A stretch of 64,000 nucleotides of DNA from Isoperla grammatica. Its lineage: Eukaryota > Arthropoda > Insecta > Plecoptera > Perlodidae. The stretch spans positions 20,889,228-20,953,227 of the forward strand of contig OX246746.1 of the NCBI GenBank assembly GCA_945910005.1. The letters are read 5' to 3'. The notes beneath the pieces are model-generated. The model was not told the DNA's origin and made no database searches. It saw nothing but the letters and a program-made list of their open reading frames with translations. This document shows, piece by piece, positions 58,821 through 64,000 of the stretch (within the stretch, counting starts at the first letter, position 1; every line of letters starts with the position of its first letter). Both the position numbers and the translations under genes were made by a program.

Positions 58821-58854
58821 TACACAATAACTAAGAACTGGCATTTCAAATATT

Positions 58855-59075
58855 GCATTTATTAAGGTTGTCATTTTTGAAGCCAATTAATCATTTATTA
58901 TTGAATTGGCTTAAGAATGTCAACCGTAAGGATTAAAATATTTAAAACTTTTAATCCAGTGTTTGATTGATAGAAACTTAACGTTGGTTATTAGTCTGTT
59001 TTTTAATATTGTGTAGCTTTCGAAAGATATTAGTTAATTTTGCGCGGTTTAATAGTGAGACTTCGCTACTACCCT
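58855..59075 (+). repeat. Dispersed repeat A, copy
   Basis: aaaacttttaatccagtgtt, ttaacgttggttattagtct, tttaatattgtgtagcttt, gcgcggtttaatagtgagac. Confidence 0.7.
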
Positions 59076-59079
59076 TCCC

Positions 59080-61025
59080 CGTTAATTCCATCACTTTCTA
59101 CTCTAAGAATCGACGCTTCCACAACCCGTCAGCTATTTACTCCCCAAGACAACTGTATAATGGTACCACTTCCCACTGTAGACATTTCAAACCCTCCTTC
59201 TCCTACGCTATCACACTCCTTTACGATAGATTAGTTGACTCAAGGGAACGATCTGTTTTGTTATTTATTATGCCCAATCTCGAGGGAAGATATGTGTTGT
59301 AAGCTTCAAGCCTCGTGACCTAGAAAGAAAACAATCGATTATAGTAAGATTCAGTATCCTATCGCTCTACAGTCGAGATATCGGTGTAAACGGGTTTGAA
59401 GCTCATCATTTTATATAAAGAGGGGCAGTTTTCTCCAAGGGCCATCGTCTATCGTGTGTATGGCTAAAATAGAATATCAACGTCCTGAATGGCATCGTAT
59501 AAATTATTTAAAGCTAACGCATGTAAACAAATTTAGTTTACTACGAACATCCTTCTGGGTTACTAGTGCCGAGTTTTTTTGCTTTTTTATCATGAAATAT
59601 TTCATCGCCAACATCCACATGCTACGGCCAGGGCCCCTTAGACGATTTGTTACGCCTTATCAGAGAAAGTGTGTGCGACCTTTTAGCTGGAATAGCCCTT
59701 TTGTCATCTTCGTCTGATGTTGGACCGCCAAACCGTAAGCAAGCCCCACTGTTGTTGGCACATTCGCGACTCAAAATAGGGATAACAGGAGACTTTGGCA
59801 CTCGTACAGTAATTTTTAATGGAAAGAGAGTAAAATATGGGCAGTTAAATCTTTTATGGTCGACGCACCCAAGTAATTCAAATTCTCGTGGAAGAGAGAT
59901 GTGGCAATGTTGTATTCAGGGGAAGATTAACGATAAACAAGGAGAACATCATTTCATATTTGCATAGGGAACTCGTAGGCATGTTGATTTGCCAACTACG
60001 TGTCTATTCAGCATATTGTGTTTTTGCATATTTTGTGGGTTGTTTCATATTTTTAGCGACTGGATTATTTTTATGTAAGAAAAAGTATATGTTGTAAATA
60101 TGCCATAAAAAGCGTTACCATATTTAACGAAATATGTCAATTTTATTGTAATAAAAACATGATGGTGTTAGAATCCTATTTGAAGTAAATTTGTAGGGTT
60201 AAATAAATTCAATTTATTCGATCTATTATAATTTAAATGTTTTTTTGTTTTCATATTTTTCATAAAATTAGACTGAGTGGGTCGACTATAAAAATTTATG
60301 TCCTGTATTTATTTAATTATACGAAAGTTTTAAATGCAAACAAAAGCATTCTTATGTGTTCAAACTTTGCGTTTCAACTTTGCAATAATTAAGAAGTTTC
60401 TATCATAGAATATGGTAATTCATGTACGTAATTATTGTAATACTCTGGTGAGGTTATTTTGTTTGTGTCTCATAGGTGGTATACGTGGCTGAATTATTCA
60501 TAGGTATATCTACTAAATATTCTACCGAGAAGCTGTCTGACTCGGAGGGACTTTGTGGATGGTCCATGCACTGGATCTGTTTGAAATGGAAATCTAATAA
60601 TTGCAATTACACATATTTATTTGTGTGACTTTATATTCATCAATAACAGAGAAAACAGATTAACACAACACTTGAATGCGATAACACCAAACACCGAAGA
60701 TTCATAATTGAAATACCTCATATAAATGGAATAACAGATGCAAAGAATAAACACAACTGGATAATAAAGTCCGTGAAGTGAAAAGTTATAAATTTGATGT
60801 TAAAAGTAGAACCAAATTGAACTTATGTAGACATTCAATTGAAACGATCTGGATACGATCGTGATTGCTGATTGCTGCAGCAAGAGTTTGGATCTTAAGT
60901 GAAAATAATTTAATTTTGAATTATTATTGGCATAATCAGAATGATTCGTCAATGCGTAGCAATTATTTTATGTTTTAAGAGTAGTGGTGTATACATATAT
61001 ATATATTTATTGCATATATCCATAT
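59080..61025. other. No recognised gene; one longer open frame
   Basis: A plus-strand frame at 59644-59967 reads about 107 codons and contains LLRLIRESVCDLLAGIALL and a single WQCC. It faintly recalls the C-terminal part of DDE transposases but cannot be assigned. The rest is AT-rich, and 60270-60340 shares gagtgggtcgactataaa with repeat C flanks. Confidence 0.35.
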
Positions 61026-61026
61026 A

Positions 61027-61048
61027 TTGTATATATATATATATATAT
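61027..61048. repeat. (TA)n run at the PLE 5' break
   Basis: atatatat directly joins the truncated PLE frame. Another TA stretch closes the element at about 61829-61850. Confidence 0.9.
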
Positions 61049-61695
61049 GCAACTCTACCTACGTAGGGCAGACCGGGCGCAGAATATCGTCACGCCTTAG
61101 AGAACACAAACTAGCGGTCAACAAGGGAGACAAAGCCTCGGCGCTGGCACAGCACACACTGCGATCTAATCACGTCATTGACTTCGACAACGCTAGGGTG
61201 TTGGCAGGCATCGAACGCCTTAACCCTAGAATCGTCAGAGAGGCGATTGAAATCGAGAAGAGACCCTACTGTATGAATAAACAAAATGATAGCCGCAGCC
61301 TCTCGGCTACATGGTCTCCGGTTTTAACCGCCTTACAAATCAAGGACATGGAAGAGGAACCTAACATCAGCGGTGAACACATGACAAGTGACAACAACTC
61401 TGACACGACGCACCGCTTGCCGCATAGGGATGAGACACTCGCTTCAAGGGCTCCGGGTGTCTCAAACCAGGGTGTCAACAACAACGTCATCTCTCCTCCC
61501 TTGACCAGGAGCAGAGCAAGATTGTGCACGGGCAGTGCGCCACTGCAACTAGTTACCGCTTGCACCGCCAGGCAGTCTCCACCGAGCGCTGTGATCGGTG
61601 CGGTGCATGACGTGCACAAGGATTGCAACACTCTCGGTACAGTCGAGCCCAGGCGTTCGCGACGACAACACACGCGACCCGGACCTGTCACCTGA
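61049..61695 (+). pseudogene. Penelope-like element, GIY-YIG endonuclease and C-terminal tail
   Basis: About 215 codons are open to the stop at 61693-61695. It begins within the GIY-YIG endonuclease. The first motif (GIY) is lost in the TA repeat and the second is present as TYVGQTGR. There follow the conserved arginine/histidine segment SSRLREHKLAVNKGD, the AQHTLRSNHVIDFDNARVL region, and the glutamate motif REAIEIEKRP. That is the usual order in PLE endonucleases, which cut the target and prime reverse transcription. After this comes a Ser/Thr/Arg-rich tail ending in RSRRQHTRPGPVT. The reverse transcriptase is absent, so the copy is 5'-truncated and inactive, though its remaining frame is intact, suggesting a fairly recent insertion. 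Leading Met/Tyr/Ile residues come from the TA repeat. Confidence 0.88.
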
Positions 61696-61740
61696 TGATG
61701 CCGCAACATTTGTCGGCGAAACGTTGTGAAAAAAGGTATG
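61684..61740 (+). ncRNA. Hammerhead-ribozyme-like core at the end of the PLE
   Basis: ctgatga, a stem gccg/cggc with loop caacatttgt, then gaaac match the two conserved blocks of the hammerhead core (CUGANGA, helix II, GAAA), which are known in PLE terminal repeats. The TGA stop of the protein lies inside ctgatga. A possible cleavage triplet gta follows at about 61736, but helices I and III pair poorly. Self-cleavage is therefore uncertain. Confidence 0.55.
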
Positions 61741-61849
61741 TGAAAAAACAACCTCCTCACAAAACGTGGACTAATACCCAAAAACCCTCTCCAACATCTC
61801 AGTTTGTCTACGAAAATTTACGTCTCAACATATATATATAAATATATAT

Positions 61850-62227
61850 ATTGTGAAGGACGAGATATTTATAATTCGCCATTCTCTGGTTCGATCGCCA
61901 GTCGGCGCAAACTTTTATTACAATTGCTATATCTCCATATGTATATAATGTGTGTACAGTCACGACGAGTGTTAAATGAAATAATATCGGAATGTACGAG
62001 ATTCGTGGGCGTACCCCCCCCCCCCCCCTTGTCCACCACACCACAACCACCACGTAATGTAATTGGTAGCTGTGTCATTTTGACAAGTCTCTTCTCAAAC
62101 GAATACACTGGTATATATTGTTCAACACATTCGGGAGTTGGAGCAAACTTGTGCAAATAACCCCTATTTGACTCGTCGAGTTTTCGAACGATTCAACCGA
62201 GCAATTCCCGGAAACATCACTGCTTGT
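61850..62227. other. No recognised gene; poly(C) at 62014-62028
   Basis: Short frames overlap on both strands and include the homopolymer. Confidence 0.4.
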
Positions 62228-62922
62228 TAAAGTAAAGCATTCCTTTCTACAACAACATCATGCCAATCATTCCGATATACATGGCTCATAACAACGCGTA
62301 ACGGAAACAAACATTTACTTGAAGCATTCCTTTCTACAACAACTCATGCCAATCATTCCGATATACATGGCTCATAACAACGCGTAATGGAAACAAACAT
62401 TTACTTGAAGCATTCCTTTCTACAACAACTCATGGCCAATCATTCCGATATACATGGCTCATAACAACGCGTAACGGAAACTAACATTTACTTGAAGCAT
62501 TCCTTTCTACAACATCATGCCAATCATTCCGATATACATGGCTCATAACAACGCGTAATGGAAACAAACATTTACTTGAAGCATTCCTTTCTACAACAAC
62601 TCATGGCCAATCATTCCGATATACATGGCTCATAACAACGCGTAACGGAAACAAACATTTACTTGAAGCATTCCTTTCTACAACATCATGCCAATCATTC
62701 CGATATACATGGCTCATAACAACGCGTAACGGAAACAAACATTTACTTGAAGCATTCCTTTCTACAACAACTCATGCCAATCATTCCGATATACATGGCT
62801 CATAACAACGCGTAACGGAAACAAACATTTACTTGAAGCATTCCTTTCTACAACAACTCATGCCAATCATTCCGATGTACATGGCTCATAACAACGCGTA
62901 ACAGAAACAAACATTTACTTAG
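62228..62922. repeat. 86-bp minisatellite, 8 copies
   Basis: Unit gaagcattcctttctacaac, aactcatgccaatcattccg, atatacatggctcataacaa, cgcgtaacggaaacaaacat, ttactt. Units differ by small indels (acaacaactcatgcc, catggcc, acaacatcatgcc) and by gtaacgg/gtaatgg. Two adjacent pairs of variants repeat in the same order. Confidence 0.97.
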
Positions 62923-62924
62923 AT

Positions 62925-64000
62925 CTATAGCCCTACAGCTGTAAGTCTATGGCCTATGCTCTCTTACATCAAATATGTAAATTGTAAATACGTGAAGGAA
63001 CACAAGACTATTTCCGTCCAGCATGGTCGGTGGCTACAGAGAGAGAGGGGAGTATCACAGTGCACGCTCCCTCCCTCCCAACCCCCAAACCCCCACCACT
63101 CTCCCCCCCCCTTCCCCGCGCATCAGCGTTCCCTTACGTTCTAAGACGTTCTACCACGATATTGACATTTTCGCAGCCTCTGCTTTGACCATAGCATACC
63201 TTTATACTGAGAGCCCTAGGAAGCGCTCTATATAGTCACATTATATAGAGACCTACGGCAGTCCACCCACAACGGAACGGTTTTTACTACCGCTAGAAAA
63301 GCACAACAACGACAACAAACAGTCCACCCATAAAACATTGCAGCATCTCATTTCGTGAGCGCAGACCTAATGCATTTAATTTTTGAATATGTAAACATAT
63401 AAAAACTCTTATTAATAAATTATATCATTTTTTCTATATCTATGAAAACTTTTTGTTTAATGGTGTTTAATTTGAAAGGAAATTCGATTTTATTTTCAAG
63501 TAGTTGGCTGATGGGCTGTTTTCGTTGGGTGATTGATGTGACCAATAGGTCTAACAACCCCACTGCTTACCCGCAATCGCGTTTTTTGCCGCTTTTAAGA
63601 ACGCAATACGTGTATTTGCTTTCACTTTTGAGGAAAGAGTACCGCCATACTAAACCAAGAGAAATTACGTTTTCTATTTGATTATCAAGAATAGGAACGA
63701 ATTTAATTATCTTGAAAATTTGGCACCAAAACTAGATAATAATTCATAATAATAACGAAGCGCACTTAAAAAATACTAATAAATCTTTTTTGTTTTTAAA
63801 ATTGATTTAATATTTGTTAATTGTTTTTGTTTTCTTAATTTCATCCGAATCAATCATAATATTTTTTTTTTTTTTTTAACATGGCGACACAAAATGTGTT
63901 TTGTTTTCAGTTCTGTGAAACGCTTTTTAAACCTAACTGAAATCATAATATTTCGCGCAGTCTTAGTATAGTGGCGAAGTATTTTCTCTTACGTTGACAG
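62925..64000. other. Unique DNA, no recognised gene
   Basis: Short Pro/Ser frames at 62956-63235 come from a C-rich stretch. A 79-codon frame at 63442-63681 has no motif. A T homopolymer of about 18 lies near 63861. Confidence 0.4.

Noticed and set aside
59644..59967. Transposase C-terminal fragment
   Set aside because: The 107-codon frame has a vaguely transposase-like start, but no zinc-binding cysteines or catalytic motif could be seen.

Overview
The window is animal nuclear DNA, most likely from a marine invertebrate. The signs are an AT-rich background, very long pure microsatellites, six sizeable minisatellites, tRNA- and 5S-rRNA-headed SINEs, Penelope-like retroelement (PLE) remnants, a hAT-type miniature transposon, and phase-compatible exons with GT/AG splice sites. 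I see no operons, ribosome-binding sites, CRISPR arrays or bacterial genes. The sequence does not fix the phylum.

Only one host gene is supported. Two exons on the plus strand (45516-45697 and 48475-48638) are joined by a 2.8 kb intron. Each has splice consensus and their phases match exactly, and a third, weaker exon (50007-50090) continues the frame. The family is not recognised. Its first visible exon sits at the right end of a 1.6 kb minisatellite. The 93-bp unit of that array is a copy of this exon's own 3' splice junction, so about 17 acceptor-like sites stand in front of the real one. This is the most unusual structure in the window.

Layout: 0-3 kb holds a 50-bp minisatellite and a near-perfect inverted pair of tRNA-like sequences. 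From 3 to 15 kb there is unique AT-rich DNA, a SINE whose tail has grown into about 66 ATC triplets, and a PLE end. From 15.4 to 18.4 kb lie a 40-bp array and a 57-copy 43-bp array. From 18.9 to 29 kb there is a terminal-inverted-repeat element, microsatellites and an inverted pair of one SINE family. From 29.3 to 31.7 kb two old satellite-like arrays (about 331 and 356 bp) lie side by side. At 32-33 kb there is a palindrome with a CRE motif at each end, with weak ORFs on the minus strand. From 34 to 43 kb there are LINE-like tails and two PLE terminal segments. From 43.9 to 50.1 kb is the splice-site minisatellite and the gene. From 50.2 to 51.5 kb are a hAT-like MITE, a foldback element and a 22-bp array. 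From 57 to 63 kb are a pure CTTT tract, dimeric 5S-headed SINE sequence, a PLE endonuclease fragment whose stop codon lies inside a hammerhead-like core, and an 86-bp array. Several further dispersed repeat families, called A to E here, recur across the window.

Most open frames in the window are low-complexity (Ser, Asp, Met, Leu, Tyr, Ile or Lys-Glu runs from microsatellites) or short chance frames and are not annotated as genes. Family names rest on motif recognition by eye. No database search was possible.
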